This document shows, in pieces, positions 44,945 to 45,500 of a DNA stretch of 45,500 nt. The stretch comes from Chromera velia (lineage: Eukaryota > Sar > Chromeraceae). Location: contig JAHBMJ010004442.1 of the NCBI GenBank assembly GCA_018398765.1, forward strand, positions 34,413 through 79,912, read 5' to 3'. The notes beneath the pieces are model-generated. The model saw only the letters and a program-made list of their open reading frames with translations. It did no database searches and had not been told where the DNA came from. The first letter of the stretch is position 1; each line of letters begins with the position of its first letter. Made by a program: the position numbers and the translations under genes.

Positions 44945-45500
44945 GATTGATTGATTGATTGATTGATTGATATGTTCCACCCTAGGGCCTTCCCGCTATG
45001 TTTATCTATCGCCAGAGCTAGCAGGGCGAGGCGTTCCCCAGCCTAAGCTGAGGTATCAGACCCCACCCTCGGGGCCCGCCAGGGTCTGTTGCCCTGGCCG
45101 CTGCTGCATGATTGTTCGTTGTTCGAGCCACAGCTCTGGATCCGCGTTGGCTTTCCGGCCTGAAAATCGATCTAAAACGGCATGTGATTTGGGCTTCCTC
45201 GCTCTTTTTGTTTGCTTTATCAATCTTCTTCTGCGGCTCCCTCCTTCCCCACCCTAACACTCCTTCGGTTGTCTCTAAGTTATCAATTGTCTCCTCATAT
45301 TCTTTTGTTAGTCTCTCGATTGCCCGCTGCCTTCCGGTGATTCCTGCATGTCTGGCCGCCAGAGCGTCTCCCTCTATGTGTCCGTACCGTCCTGGACACT
45401 CCTCAAACACCCTCCGTCTGAATGACGCCCATCCCAAAAACTCATCCACTCCGGCATGACATTCATTCAACAGAAAACAGAAAAGCGTCGAGTTGTCCCT
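44945..45500 (-). mobile_element. Diverged repeat-family copy, right (VDEFLG frame with CAAT tail), runs off the window
   Basis: The minus-strand frame enters from the right edge and continues to 45018. It contains GVDEFLG, FRRRVFEECPGRY and a charged helix (KEYEETIDNLETTE), all lining up with the copy at 29476-29980. Downstream is a CCTAGGGTGG terminus, then (TCAA)n at 44945-44970. A conserved end plus a simple-repeat tail is typical of non-LTR retrotransposons. The reverse transcriptase would lie outside the window, so the call stays tentative. Confidence 0.5.

Overview
The window looks like nuclear DNA of a single-celled eukaryote, probably an alga or other protist. Introns are short and begin GT and end AG, single genes carry up to about fourteen small exons, simple repeats are dense, and there is a Ty1/copia element. 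My best guess at lineage is an alveolate or stramenopile, perhaps chromerid-like. This is an inference from gene style only. All gene models below were spliced by hand, by matching phase at GT/AG sites.

Layout. Positions 1-1729 (minus) hold a large exon of an RNA-binding (KH-like) gene that runs off the left edge. Positions 1730-12790 are repeat-rich and hold no gene I can recognise. They contain a roughly 1.6 kb terminal-inverted-repeat element (3485-5104), two copies of a 0.3 kb dispersed repeat (2751 and 8774), a 494 bp MITE with a perfect 8 bp target duplication (10938-11431), and clusters of a GTAAGAGCC motif. From 12796 to 20501 lies a divergent gene pair: a ten-exon uridine phosphorylase (minus) and a four-exon gene with a faint BCL7-like motif (plus). 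Positions 21446-27576 are a broken copia-type element with 0.3 kb LTRs and the target duplication GTTCT. Positions 28531-28752 are a MITE flanked by TA. Around 29476-30620 and 45018-45500 are two diverged copies of one repeat-family reading frame with microsatellite tails.

A second divergent pair fills 31423-43736. On the minus strand is an FtsJ-fold protein with an Arg/Asp-rich tail and a degenerate catalytic tetrad. On the plus strand is a vacuolar-iron-transporter (VIT/CCC1) protein. The VIT protein has an added soluble N-terminal domain and a long extra membrane-spanning C-terminal part, encoded mostly by one 1.3 kb exon.

The host genes have unrelated jobs: nucleoside salvage, RNA binding or modification, and iron storage. 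They share head-to-head promoters, an unusual splice-donor preference (GTC in about half of the donors), and introns built largely from microsatellites. In two cases the repeats reach into the splice sites themselves.
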